A stretch of DNA of 64,000 nucleotides, taken from Karstenula rhodostoma CBS 690.94 (Eukaryota > Ascomycota > Dothideomycetes > Pleosporales > Didymosphaeriaceae). The notes under the pieces are model-generated. The model worked only from the letters and a program-made list of their open reading frames with translations, was not told where the DNA came from and made no database searches. Positions 49,437 through 61,275 of this stretch are shown here, one piece after another. The DNA lies in NCBI GenBank assembly GCA_010093485.1, contig MU001511.1:558001-622000 (forward strand), written 5' to 3'. Every line of letters starts with the position of its first letter. The stretch's first letter is position 1. Position numbers and translations under genes: made by a program.

Positions 49437-52400
49437 TCTTATACCTTTTTTAAAGTATATAATCTATTTTTATATTATAGAGGAACTATTTAGTAAGCCT
49501 AATCTATTATATTATTATCTTATCTATATTAGGTTAGTATTACTATAATAATAAGAGAGCTATAACTTACTACTAGATTTCTTAAGGAGCCCTTTAAGCT
49601 AGTAAATAATATAGTTAATTATTATTATTTATAACGAATAAAGTAAGGAAGTAAACTATTATAGTAGAGCTTTTATATAGCTAGCTAAACCTTAGAGCTA
49701 TATATTACCTAATTAGGATAGAGAATTTTAAACTTTTTATTAGTTAAAAAAAAGTATTTTATATATTCTAATTAGTTCTTAAAACGCGATATAATAATAT
49801 TTCTCTAAATACTAATATAACTAATATATTATCTATAACTACTCTAGCTATAGAATATTAAACTTAGCTATATATTTTTAAATATTTATTTAGTATATAA
49901 TCCTTCTTTAAGTATTAGTCTAGCCTAATACTAACTAATACTTTAAAAACTTAAAATCTTCTTTTTAACTTAATTTAACTTTATCCCTTATTTATCTTTT
50001 TACTATAATACTATTATAATACTTAATTTTAATAATACTCCTAGTAGTCTTATACTATCTCCTTTATTTACTTTAATATTCTCTAAAATATTTTATATCT
50101 ATAGAATACTATCTATATCTTTTATTTCTATAGTACTTCCTAATACTTTCTAATAGAGTAGAAGTTCTTCTAGTACTAAAGTGTCTATTATATATAATAT
50201 AAATATATTTATCTAGAATAATATTATAACTATAATAGATAGAATAAAGTATAGATATCTTTTCTTATTATTATTTTAACTAATATTAATAGGGATTTAT
50301 AGGTACTATTACCCTCTAAATTTATTTATTCTAAAGTTATAATACTATATCCTTCTATATTAAAAAATATACTATTATTCTATATATCTTTACTAGCTAA
50401 TTTATTATATTTTACTATAGATACTATATAATACTCTCTTTATAATATTTTACTTCCTTATTAATATACCTTTCTTAAATATTATATAATTATTATAGGA
50501 TAGTATTAGTAGTATAAGGAGTATTTTAATAATTCTAACTAAGAGTATATTCTCTTTTATAAGGTTCTAGAGCTCTAGGAATAAACTAAGTAATACCTTT
50601 ATAAAACTAAGTAATTTAAGTCTATTATAAAAGATATTATTCTCCCTTTCTTTTAAAATTATATAGATAATAGTAAATAAAAGTATTTCCTCCTATAATA
50701 GATTATATTTCTAAATTAGTATAAAATAAACTTTTAAAATAGATTAATTATACTTTATCTTTTTTTTTTTATATATATCCTTACCTAATACCTAAACTAA
50801 TACCTACTTTATAAATATATTTTTATATTATACTATCTATTCTAGCTATATACTATCTCTTTATTAATTAGTAATAGTAGACTAGGGACCTATACTATTT
50901 TATTATAAATATAGTTATCTACTTAATTTAGTTCTTAATATCTTTATAAATAGAAAACTAAAGAAATACTATATATATTATAAATAAAAATATTCTTTAC
51001 TAATTTCTATTATATCTCTTTCTAAATACTATATTATTAGTAGGCCTACTAATACTATAATCTAATTATATTCTATACTTTATACTCTATTATTTTTACT
51101 AAGTTTTTTATAACTTTTTATTCTAATAAGACTAACCCTATAAAGATTATTTTAGAATAGCTATTATTTATTATATAAGGCCTATTAGATCCCTCTTCTA
51201 ATATTCTCTTTTAGGCTAAATATAATATAATTAATATTATATACTCCTTTACTATTATATATAGAGGATTTAGATATAAAATCTATTTAATTTATAATAA
51301 TATAAATATCTATCTAGCCTACTTCTATATCCCTAAGTCTATAGGTATTAGATAAGGTATTAGACTTTATCTCCTCTAATAGTTCTATACCTAATTATAG
51401 TAATAAAAGTAGTAAAGATAAATTTAGTAGTAGGAACCTCTTTATAGAGGACTTTATAACTACTAAAAACTAAATATATTAGTAGAATTCTTTTATTTAG
51501 TAACCTTTAGATTCTATAAATTTAGACTATCTATAGAAATCTATACTTCTACTTAAAGAATTAAACTATATATTAGTATTCTATTAGGAGCTTAAGAATA
51601 TTTAAATAAGTATTTACTCTATCTATAATTACTAGTAGTTTAACCTCTATATTATCTAGAGAGAGTATAATAACTATTACTAGAATTAGATAAAAAATAA
51701 TAGACTAGATTTTATTCTATTATATAGAAGTAGAAATAATATAGACCTAGGGCCTCTACTTTTATTATTACTACCTTTTACTAATATAAAAGAATATTTA
51801 CTTACTTAGGTCTAAATTACTATAGAGATATATACCTATAAGGGGGCCTAATACTATTATTATAGTTATATTTATAACTTTACTATTAATATAGTAATAC
51901 CTTTTTCTTAACTTCTATAGTTTCCTTAAGAGGTTAAGATTATTATTCTAAAGCCTATCTAGACTAAGGGGGATAACTTAGATTAGATTAATTATTAATT
52001 TAAAAAGGATTATTATATATACTATTCTATTATATAGTAATAGCTTCTATTTCTAATTATTTATTATTCTAATTACTAAGATATTATTATTAACTATAAA
52101 ACTCTTATATCCCTTTCTATTAATAGTTCTATTAAATAATAACTAGAGATTTTTTATTTTAGTTTTAAAAATTCTAGTTCTAATTAAATAACTAATACTA
52201 TATTTAATATCTCCTTTAGCTAGTAGTTTTATCCTTTAAATATAAATAGTATACTACCTAGTACTACTTTTATATAAAGAAGAGGTAAGAGTATATATAA
52301 TAGTAATAAAGAGGCTAGTACTAAAGATAATATATATAAGAATAAAAATAAGCCTCTAAAAGTTTTAACTATATCTAATTTAGATATAGCTACCCCTAAG

Positions 52401-52941
52401 TTTAAATCTCTTTAGAACTAAATTTATTCTTATACTAGCTATATTTACCTTTCTATAGGAGCTATTTACTTAATACTAATTACTAAGTTTACTAGAAGTA
52501 TTTACTATCTAAGTCTTATATTCCCTTTACTATACCTTACTAGTATAGGTAATTATAATAAGTTTTATCTATAAGAAGTTAATCTTATTATCTATATATA
52601 TTACCTTTTTTATTATAAAGATAGATATTTTACTTACTATTCTTAATTTTAATTTACTCTATTTAATATAATAATATAAAAGGTATTTATAATATAGACT
52701 AGTTTTATAGTTAGGTAAGATATTAATAATTTTCTATTATAGGTTAAGGATATTTAGACTACCTTTTAAGGGCCTAATTAAAGAGTATTACTAATTAACT
52801 CTATTATTTATATAGGTACCTAGCTCTAGGAAATATAGCTATACTAGTAATAAAAAAGTAGAAAGTTTAATATTATAATAAGTTATTATAACCTTAACTA
52901 CCTAATATCTACCTAATACTTTCTAAATTAAGTAGTTAAAA
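49437..52941. other. AT-rich stretch before the Rep/helicase frame
   Basis: No gene or known element recognised. It is probably the 5' part of the Helitron-like element. The plus frame just upstream of the Rep domain gives long runs without frameshift, compatible with the N-terminal extension of a Helitron protein, but I cannot name domains. CpG survives in a few places (ACGCGAT near 49785). Confidence 0.35.
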
Positions 52942-55900
52942 AGCCCTATTTTATTTATTACTTTCTCTACTACTAATAACTTTTAGTATAATCTCCTCTA
53001 GTTTATATTATAATTTAAGGAGTAGTAAGTAGTAACTTTAAATATATAGAGGAGACTTACTTAGAATTTTCTAAAAGAATATCCTTATATTATAGCTTAT
53101 TATTTCTATATTTAATTTACTATATTTAAAAAATATATTTTTATCCCTTTTTTTAATATCTAGAACTCCTAGAATTACTATAAATAGTAGAGGTATAGGA
53201 GTACCTATAACTATAGGTTCTACTATATTAGTAATACTCTAGATTTAGATCTAGAATTAGACCCTTTAGCTATAAAGGCTAATATTAAATACCTAGCCTA
53301 ATACTAGTCTAATACTATTTTAGTAATTTATCCTAAACTAATATAATCTAATAGTATTATTATTCTAATTAATACTATAATACTATTATTACTTTTTTTT
53401 ATAGAAATAAAGTTTAATAATTAGAAACTATTATTAATTTTTATTTAATATTATATATACTAATATATTTCTAGTTACTATCTTTAGAAGAATACTACTA
53501 TAGGAGAGAAAACTTATAAATTTAGGACTCCTTAGCCTATTTATTTATACCCTACTTTTATTATTTCCTCTAGGAAGTAATATAGACGCTTTAAACCTAT
53601 TTATAATTATATATAACTTAATCCTTTCTATTCTATATTAGTATTAAACTAGAGGGCTAATACTAATATTTAAGTCTATACTAGTATAGCTAGTATAACT
53701 TAGTATATTAGTATATATACCTTAAAAGCTAAAGAATATACTATTTCTTATATAAACCTTATAATATCTATTCTTTCCTACCTAAGTAAAAATTATACTC
53801 TTACTTTATTTATATCTAAGCTTATAAATAAAATAATTAGGGAAAGAGACTATTTAGCCTAAGAAGTTATATATATACTATTTAGCTTTCTACTTATATA
53901 GTCTATATAGGTTATAATAAGTATTAATTACTAGCTTAAAAAAGTATAGTCTACTATATTCTTTTTTTATTAAATCTAATAGATAAATAAAGAAGAATTT
54001 AATTCTAATAGTATTCTATTTTAGAATAAAAAGTTAATACTCTAAAGATATAAGGAATACCTATCTATACTTAATAACCTCTACTATATTAACTTCCTTC
54101 TATATTTTAATTATAAGAGTAAAATCCCCTCTAGGTAATTTAGGGCTAAATTATATATTCTATTTTATTATTTATAGTACTCTTCTATATTAGATCTAGC
54201 CTACTTCTATTATATTAAGTTTATATTTTATTATTCCTTCTAGTATATAGATAATATTTATAACTTTTAGAGATAGTTATTTAAAACTAATATTAAGGCC
54301 TATTACTATTATTATATATATTATACCTATAAGTATATTAATTATTATAAAGATAATCTTAATTAGGTAGAGATAAAGGACCTAGAACTTAAAGAAATAC
54401 CTATTTAAGACTAATTTAAGTTAGATAAGCTAGTAGCTTAAGAACCTACTATTAATAGTAAACTAGTTAACTAAAATATACTAGAGTCTAGGTCTATTAA
54501 TTATATTAAGGACTAGAATACTAAGAAATATAATAATTACTAGAACCTAAGTAATTTAATCTACTAGAAGTAGTTAATCTAGGAGTATCCTATTACTAGA
54601 GTAAAATAGCCTAATACTAACCCTAATACTCTAGCTATTTAATAAAGGATTACCTTTAATATAGTAATAAACTATTTTAAGGTAATTCTTAGTAAAAGGG
54701 TATTATTATAGCTTCTTATTAATTTTAATAGAAAAGCTAGTACTAGTAAAACCTATATTATTAAAATAATTTTAACTTATCTTAATTAACTAGCTAAGAA
54801 AGTAAGTATACTATCTCTTATTATTTAATCTATATCTACTAGAGTTACTATATTCCTAATTAATAGCTAAATAATTAATAGTCTTTTCTAGATTCTAATT
54901 ATATATATAGGAGGGATTATACTACTACTACCTATTACTACTTTATAGTAGTTATAGTTTACTTTCTTCTCTATATACTATCTTATTATTAATAAAAAGT
55001 CTATAGTTAGTTTTAATATACTAGCTTAGATTAGTATCTAACTTAGTAAGATCTATTTTTAATTTATATATCTCCCTTTTACTAGCCTAAATATTATTAT
55101 ATCTAGAGACTTTTACTAGCTACTATTTATTACTTAGTAATCTTTATATAATCTATTACTAAGTAAAGGACCTATTAATACCTATATAAAGTAGCTCTAC
55201 TAGTAATTCTTAAAAACTATTATTCTTAATACTATTTAATACTAATAAGGAGATAGTAAGGCTAACTTTTAGAATACCCTCTTATAACTTTAAGTTAATA
55301 AAAGTACTTAGTAGGACTAGTTACTATTCTAAACTTATTATAAGGCTATTCTTTTAAATTTAGAAATAAATACTTTCTATAATTCTATATACCTTTATAC
55401 TAAGTACTATAAAGTTAATATAATTAATTATAATTATTTTTAAAACTAATACTAGCTAGAATTAGTTTACTATACTAAATATAATAATCCTATATATATA
55501 ATAATACTATTAATAGAAGCTAGTAATTTAGAGAGTAAACTTCTTCTTTCTATTAGTACTAAAGTTATACTTCTAGCTAATATTTAGACTAAGTATAGTC
55601 TTATTAATAAAGCTATTAGTAAGATTAATAATATTATATAATATCTAGCTACTATAGACTATATAAAGGAACCCCTTTTAACTATTTTTATTATTTTTAA
55701 TTAGTATATAGGGTCTAGTCTATATACTATAGAAGTAGGTAAGATAGTTATACCTATCTTTTTTATATCTTATAAGTTTCTTTATAACTAGGTAGTTATT
55801 ATATAGGTCTAGTTTCCTTTTTATTTAGTATAGGCTATTATAGTATATAAGTTCTAAGGTTTTAATTTTATTTTAGCTAGAATACTTATATCTAGAAAGA

Positions 55901-55960
55901 AGGACTTTATTACTAATTTATTATATATTATCTTATTATATATATAAAGTATTAAAGGCT
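52942..55960 (+). pseudogene. Helitron Rep/Pif1-like helicase, killed by RIP
   Basis: One reading frame can be followed from 52942 to about 55960. It begins SPILFITFSTTNNF.YNLL, the Helitron N-terminal domain (normally ...LFITFS..D..W..LL). EYPYIIAYYFYI (about 53077) sits where the HUH histidines belong, with His read as Tyr. Near 53820-53930 a segment normally reading AQEV...LLS.PL..SSR follows. Pif1-type helicase motifs come next: Walker A region NFNRKASTSKTYI (54721), LLSISTKVILLANI.T (about 55545-55590), and AIIVYKF.GFNF (about 55834, normally A.TVHKSQG.T). The blocks at 52942, 53077, 54712 and 55834 are all in the same frame, so no indel separates them; stops are TAA or TAG where Gln, Arg or Trp is expected. 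The original acted as the rolling-circle transposase. Confidence 0.85.
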
Positions 55961-57762
55961 TTATATTTAAGACTTCTTTTTCTTTCTAGTATCTAAGGTC
56001 TAAAAATAGGAAATATATAAAGGTAAAAAAAAAGGATAAATAATAGAGGTTAAATTAGTTACTTTTATATTTAGGGACTATCTTTTAGCTATTATAAGGC
56101 CTAATACCTTTTAGTATATTTAATACTATACCTTTTACTAATTTATTACCTAGTTCTTATTCTTAATACTATAAAGTATATTTATAATCTAATCTATATT
56201 ATTAGATAGATTCTCCTTATTACTAAATACTATATCTAGAATATAAGTAGCCTCTTTACTAGTAAATCTACTTACTCTAAATATATAGTTCCTAACTTAT
56301 TAGTAATACCTAATATTATAGCTAATATTTTATTTATAAAGTAGAGTATAGTATATATTTTTTATATAGACTAGAAAGTAATAGAGTAATACTCTCTTTA
56401 TATATATTCTAGTATATTATATAAACTATAGATTAGTAAAAAAAGCTAGTAAATTAGGTTATATAGAATAGACTAATAAATACCCTCTCCTACTTAGACT
56501 ATAGAATTATAAATAGTAAATAAGTAATTCTTAAAATCTTATATATAGAGAGATATTATATAGCTAATAAGATTACCTTATATAGTATATAATATTATAT
56601 TAAATTAGTTAAAAATACTATAGTTTAAATAGAAATTTATTTTTATACTTTTTTAAGTTAATATTCTTTTTATTAGAATTAGATTCTAAACTTATATATC
56701 TAATCTAGCTAGTATCTATTTAATTTATATCTAGTAAATATTAGTAAGGTATTAGTTTTAGAATATTTATATACTTATAAATAGGAGATCTTTATTCTAT
56801 AAATTATTAAAAAAGGTCTTAAAACCCTAATAAAGATAGTTCTACTTTTAATATAGAGTTTTAAAGTATTTAGTAGTTTTATCCCTTATAATAATCTAAG
56901 TATTAAGTATAGTTATATTCTTAATACTAATCTTAATATTAAAAACTTCTTATCTAAAGGCCTTTTAGTTTACTTTAACTTTTTTTTTTTTATTTCTTTT
57001 AAGAATAGTAGATAGGTTAAGTAATTACTAGTCTAAAGTTTTTAATAATAAGACTCTAGTATTAGTTAAGATATTAAATAGTTAAATAGATATTAGTATT
57101 ATTAGAGTTAGAATAAGAAAACTAAAAATATTAAAATACTAAACTTATTTCTCTATAAATTACTTAGCCTTAATTTTACTAATATCTTAGCTAGTATAGA
57201 CTACTATTTTATAGTATTAAGTAGTTTTAGTATTAAAGCTATTAAATATATTAGTACCTAATACTATTTAATACTTTTTTAACTTACTATATTATATTAT
57301 ATATATTATTTAACTAGATATATAACTATTTTAGTATATTAGACTAGTCTCTTATTAGTAGCTAATTAATAATTAGCTATATAGCTAGTAGGAAGGTATT
57401 CTTTTAAAATTTAAAGTAATATATATTATCTACTATTTTATTATATTCTATAATAAGCTCTTTACTAGTTTTTTTTATTTAAGTAATTATATTTTTTTTT
57501 ATACTTTTATTTAAAGAGTATTCTTTAGTACCTTTATATTACTTAATATTAGATAGGTCTACTATAGTAGAGGTATTAGGTAAGTATTAGATATAAGGTA
57601 ATAGGTAGATATTAGATATAGGATAAGTAATTATATAGTCCTATAATATAGAGTATAGAAAAAAGGTAATAAAAATAAATAAAAAAAGTTATTAATAAAT
57701 ATTATAAGTAAACTTTATATAATTAAACCCTACTATTATATATCTATCTATTAAGTACTTAT
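55961..57762. other. AT-rich stretch after the helicase frame
   Basis: No recognisable protein. Near 57573-57627 a segment of about 25 bp (TATTAGATATAAGG-type) occurs twice. The stretch is likely noncoding Helitron DNA or an unrecognised passenger. Confidence 0.3.
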
Positions 57763-58111
57763 ACTATAAATACTAAGGTATCTTTACTTACTTAAGTAAA
57801 AGTAAATATATCTTACTTAAAAATAAGAATATTTTATTACTTTTTTTACTATATAAACTAATACTATCTAATACCTTATATATACTTAAAATAGCTTAAA
57901 TATATTAAGTTTTTATAAAATTAGAATATATTTACTTTTTATTTTTACTATAAATACTAAGGTACCTTTATAACTTATTTATTAAAGTAAAGATAAATAT
58001 ACTTTACTTAAAAGTAGAAATATTCTATTATTTTTTTTACTATATAGACTAATACTACTTAATATCCTATATATACTTATAATAGTTTAAATAGGTTAAG
58101 TTTTTATAAAT
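57763..58111. repeat. tandem duplication of a 184-bp unit
   Basis: Two successive copies begin ACTATAAATACTAAGGTA at 57763 and 57947. Both run through ...ACTTAAAA(A/G)TA(A/G)(A/G)AATATT..., CTATATA(A/G)ACTAATACTA and TTAAGTTTTTATAAA. They differ mainly by transitions plus a few small changes. The pair lies between the helicase and the H3-like frame. Confidence 0.8.
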
Positions 58112-58463
58112 ATAGAGCTCTTTTTCTAATTTATTACCTTTTACTTTTATTTTTTTCTAGTTTACTTTTACTTATATTATATATATATACTAAGTAAGTC
58201 TATTATATAATTTATATAAGTATTATAGTTTCTACTCTTTTATTCTCTCTTTTCTTTACCTTAATACTATAAACTATTAACCCTCTTTAATTAATCCTAT
58301 CTATAAATAATTTTTATAAGTTTACTAGTATAGTACTATATAGAAAGATTAAGCCTTTATACCCTATTAGTAGTAAGGGTAAGAGTAAGGCTAAAGTTTA
58401 AGGTAAGTTAAATATTAATTCTAAGTATTAGCTCTATATTTATATATTATAGCTAGTCTATCT

Positions 58464-58880
58464 AGTTATCTAATAGTTACTAAGACTTTTTATAAAATTA
58501 TTACTTTTAATTTACTTACTAAGGCTTAGTAATCTACTCTAACTACTAATAATATTAAAAAGCCTTATTATTATAAACTTAATAGTAAATATAATACTAG
58601 TATTAGATTAGTATTAGACTAATATTCTTTAGCTATAGCTTTTTATAAAATCTACTAGTTCTAGAAGAATATTAATCTACTTATCTCTAAGCTACTATTC
58701 TAGTATCTAGTAAAGAAAATAGCTATTAATTATAGTATTTTCTACTCTATCTACTATACTCTCTCTAAAATTATTAATAAAAATCTAATTTATAGCTTTT
58801 ATTTCTAGTTTAGTACTATTATAGCTCTTTAGAAAGCCTCTAAAGCCTTTCTAATTTATTTCTTTAAGTATAAGTACTAG
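58464..58880 (+). pseudogene. histone H3-like sequence, RIP-damaged
   Basis: A single frame, about 130 codons without an indel, follows histone H3 order. TKA..STLTTNNIKKP (58518-58565) matches TKAARKSAPATGGVKKP of the tail, with Gly-Gly read as Asn-Asn. After an insertion of about 15-18 residues, LAIAFYKIY.F.KNINLLIS and KLLF.YLVKKIA (about 58630-58723) match the alpha-N/alpha-1 region (ALREIRRFQKSTNLLI.KLPFQRLVREIA). After a long loop, F.FSTIIAL.KASKAFLIYFFKY (about 58803-58870) matches RFQSSAIGALQEASEAYLV.LFED. Stops fall at Gln or Arg positions, as expected for C-to-T changes. The usual HAKRVTI end is not recognisable. It lies about 2.5 kb downstream of the helicase, same strand, different frame. 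A lysine-rich run upstream (near 58375-58400) may be part of it. It could derive from H3 or a CENP-A-like variant. Confidence 0.72.
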
Positions 58881-59723
58881 TCCTAATATTAAGCTTTATT
58901 ATATTTATTAACTAAATTTAAATATATTATTAGTCTATATCTATACTAAGTATATTACTATTATAAAGTATAATATCTAATATATTTACTAACTTACTAG
59001 GGTAATTAGTCTTTACTAGAATATACTATTTTAGTTTATTTAATACTAGACTTATATATAAGTATTAGACTAAGTATTAAAACTAATATCTCTATTTATT
59101 AATTATATTTTAGGGTATTTATATATAAAGAATAAAGTTTATAGTAATAATAGATTTTTATTAATTAGGTTTTTAAGGAAAATACTATTCTTTAGGGTTT
59201 AGTAAGTAATTTAGTATTACCTTAATAGTAGTATAATACTAGGTAAAATACCTCTTTAGTATAGTTAGGTAGTTTTAGCCTATTTAGCCCTACTAATTAT
59301 ACTCTTTTAAATTCTTTTTTTTTCTATACTATAATTCTTATATAGTTACTATATACTTCCTCTTTTATTTTTATAGGTAATAAGGGTTTATTATAAATAT
59401 ACTAATTTAGTTTATATAGATTAGTAATATATTTTATAATAAAAATCTATATATATAGTCCTAATTTTAGTATTTTTAGATAGTATATAGAGGATATATA
59501 GGTTATTAAAATAACTAGAATCTAGGTATAGAGGGTAGTATATTATAATAATTAATTATAATAAGTAAGAAACTATAATACCTCCTTAATTTATATATTA
59601 TATCTATAATTTATTACTCTATTCTATAATAATTAAGTAGTATTAAGATAATTAAGGTAATAATAATTCTAGAGCTATAATTATATATAACTTACTCTAC
59701 TAATTACCCTAATACTCTTTCCT
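58881..59723. other. AT-rich stretch to the right edge of the block
   Basis: No recognisable protein or repeat. Composition returns to normal within about 20 bases around 59,720. Confidence 0.4.
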
Positions 59724-59743
59724 CCTTGCGGGCGCCCTTCTAA

Positions 59744-60420
59744 TAGGCACCTACAGGCGCCTCCCTATTGTCTTCCACGACTCTAGGATCCCCATATGTC
59801 CCACTTGTAGGTAGAGCCGCAAATGTGGCCCTTTAACTAAAACGCTGAAAATAGACACAAAGAGCCCCCACATTTGCTAGAGCTTGATGATTAAAGACGC
59901 TAGTTTGAAACCCAAAATCGCTTTGAGAGGGGAGAATATCGAGCGCTCTATGAAAGCCCGTCCACTCAAGATTTTGCGGTAGCACCTTAACTATTGCTAT
60001 ATTATATCGAATCGCGTTGGGAAGAAGCGTTACTTCCATCCATTTGAGGCAATAGGAGCTCTGCAAAACTGGTTATATGCATGCGACCAACCTTTAAGAC
60101 AAGCAGGTGGTCGAGGCATTCGTAGTGAACACAAGTTACGTCACGCTGTTAACTATTGTCGTGCACACGTCAATGATTTTTTCCATGTAACTCCGTCACA
60201 TACAATCAGGATCCAATGATGAAAGTTACACATATTGTTCCGCACTTCACACTGCTCTGTAGCATTGTGCATCATCACCATATGCCTTCCCGCGCCAGTT
60301 TCTTTGTTTAGATCTTCACAAGAAGCGAAGAACCATTGTTAAATTTCTTCGCCTCCGCATCTCTTTGTGCAGCTCTGTTGCGAACCGATTACTTTACACT
60401 TAAAATAGCCCGTCCCAATA
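59744..60420. other. unique DNA between the transposon block and the membrane protein gene
   Basis: GC content is normal again. A second perfect palindrome, AGGCGCCT, lies at 59755-59762. A 77-codon minus frame (60066-59833) has an acceptor-like TTTTGCAG just upstream but no family match, so it is not called. Just before the next gene a frame reading LLNFFASASLCAALL resembles a signal peptide, but it has no ATG and is out of frame with the gene. Confidence 0.4.
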
Positions 60421-61275
60421 ATGGACCATCCAACAGATATTCCTCCCCTACCTTCGATACCAACAAGACCTCCAACATCACCGGATATGTCAACGGTGAC
60501 AAATCGACCCGTGCCATCCACTTCCGATGAACCAGCCCCCGCCTCCAGCGAGATTCGCCAGACGGATGCACCCTCAAGCCCAGCACCCCGTCCAACGTCA
60601 TCGAGGCCACAACCGACGTCTGCACCGGCAGAGCCGACGGAGTCTGACCCGCCACCTCCGCCTCCGCCTTCCACGTCGGGGCCTTCACCTCCTCCGTCAT
60701 CAAGCAAGGAGCCAAGTGAGGAACCCAATGCAGAATCCAGTGCGGAACCCAGTGCGGAGCCCACATCTACACCGGTACCTAGCATCAACCCTCCTCCGAC
60801 ATCAGAGCCGGCGCCAACAACCACCTCGATCGAGCCATCGCCTACATCCTTCATCACATCACCAACGATCCCATCTCCGCCCCCAGCAAGCGCAAAATCA
60901 GCCTTACCAACCATCCCACCAACCTCCCCCAGCAGCCTCCCCAACGGCGCCAAGCTCGGCCTAGCAATCGGCCTACCCGTCGTCTTCGGCCTCGTGATCC
61001 TGATGGCTTTCATCCACTGGGGCCGCAAACTCCACCTGAAGAACAAAGAGAACAAGAAGCGGGTGCAAGACATGGAAGAGCATGTGCAGCTCGCTGCGTT
61101 CCAGTCGCAGATGGCGCAGCCAGAACCGGAACCGGAACCCGCGGTTCTCAACAGGAGGGGCTCGGCTATGTTTGGTGTCCATCCGACTAGGTTTGGGGAT
61201 GTCCAGCAGGACGTCGTGCAGCATTCGCAGCGGTATCAGCCGTATTCGAGGGAGAGTAATTATCGGGGCTGGTAG
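60421..61275 (+). CDS. Pro/Ser/Thr-rich single-pass membrane protein
   Basis: A single exon of 284 residues. Residues 1-175 are almost entirely Pro, Ser, Thr and Glu, with short repeats (SAEPSAEP) and a run of seven prolines, typical of an O-mannosylated extracellular stalk. One transmembrane segment follows at about residues 178-200 (LGLAIGLPVVFGLVILMAF). Then comes a basic then Gln/Glu-rich cytoplasmic tail with EPEPEPEP, ending SNYRGW. This layout resembles fungal cell-wall stress sensors of the Wsc/Mid2 kind, but no WSC domain and no signal peptide are present. The N-terminus may therefore be incomplete, or it may insert signal-anchor style. An in-frame stop just upstream (60406) excludes a simple extension, though an upstream exon is possible. 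No specific function can be given. Confidence 0.6.
   Translation: MDHPTDIPPLPSIPTRPPTSPDMSTVTNRPVPSTSDEPAPASSEIRQTDAPSSPAPRPTSSRPQPTSAPAEPTESDPPPPPPPSTSGPSPPPSSSKEPSEEPNAESSAEPSAEPTSTPVPSINPPPTSEPAPTTTSIEPSPTSFITSPTIPSPPPASAKSALPTIPPTSPSSLPNGAKLGLAIGLPVVFGLVILMAFIHWGRKLHLKNKENKKRVQDMEEHVQLAAFQSQMAQPEPEPEPAVLNRRGSAMFGVHPTRFGDVQQDVVQHSQRYQPYSRESNYRGW

Larger units (their letters stand above)
19207..59723. other. RIP-mutated AT-rich transposon block
   Basis: The composition changes sharply at both ends: ordinary GC DNA up to about 19,200 and from about 59,724, and in between overwhelmingly A/T with TpA everywhere, CpG limited to a handful of sites (for example near 31,197, 34,382 and 49,786) and no open frame of about 60 codons. 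Damage is of the transition type: protein frames of transposons can be followed for hundreds of codons with stops where Gln, Arg or Trp codons belong. This is the known result of repeat-induced point mutation. The block consists of nested LTR elements on the left three-quarters and a Helitron-like element on the right. Confidence 0.9.
49432..59743 (+). mobile_element. Helitron-like element (RIP-dead), boundaries provisional
   Basis: Plus-strand DNA right of the LTR nest contains a Helitron Rep/helicase frame, and copy B inserted into this same DNA (its TSD ATAAT continues into it). The true left end is unknown: it may lie in the 83 bp between copies A and B or have been lost when A entered. 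A possible right end is CTAA at 59740-59743 followed by T, just after the palindrome GGGCGCCC at 59730-59737, like the hairpin plus CTRR of Helitron 3' ends. The coincidence of this site with the end of RIP supports it. Total length near 10 kb is large but known for fungal Helitrons with passengers. Confidence 0.55.

Noticed and set aside
49437..52941. Separate LINE or second Gypsy element
   Set aside because: No reverse transcriptase box or LTR pair found; the DNA is continuous with the Helitron-like element.
59833..60066. 77-codon minus-strand frame next to the transposon block
   Set aside because: Starts at a non-ATG codon, has no recognisable family and no clear partner exon.
60339..61151. 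270-codon minus-strand frame, Gly/Val/Asp-rich
   Set aside because: Exact antisense of the Pro/Ser/Thr-rich coding region, which produces such composition automatically.
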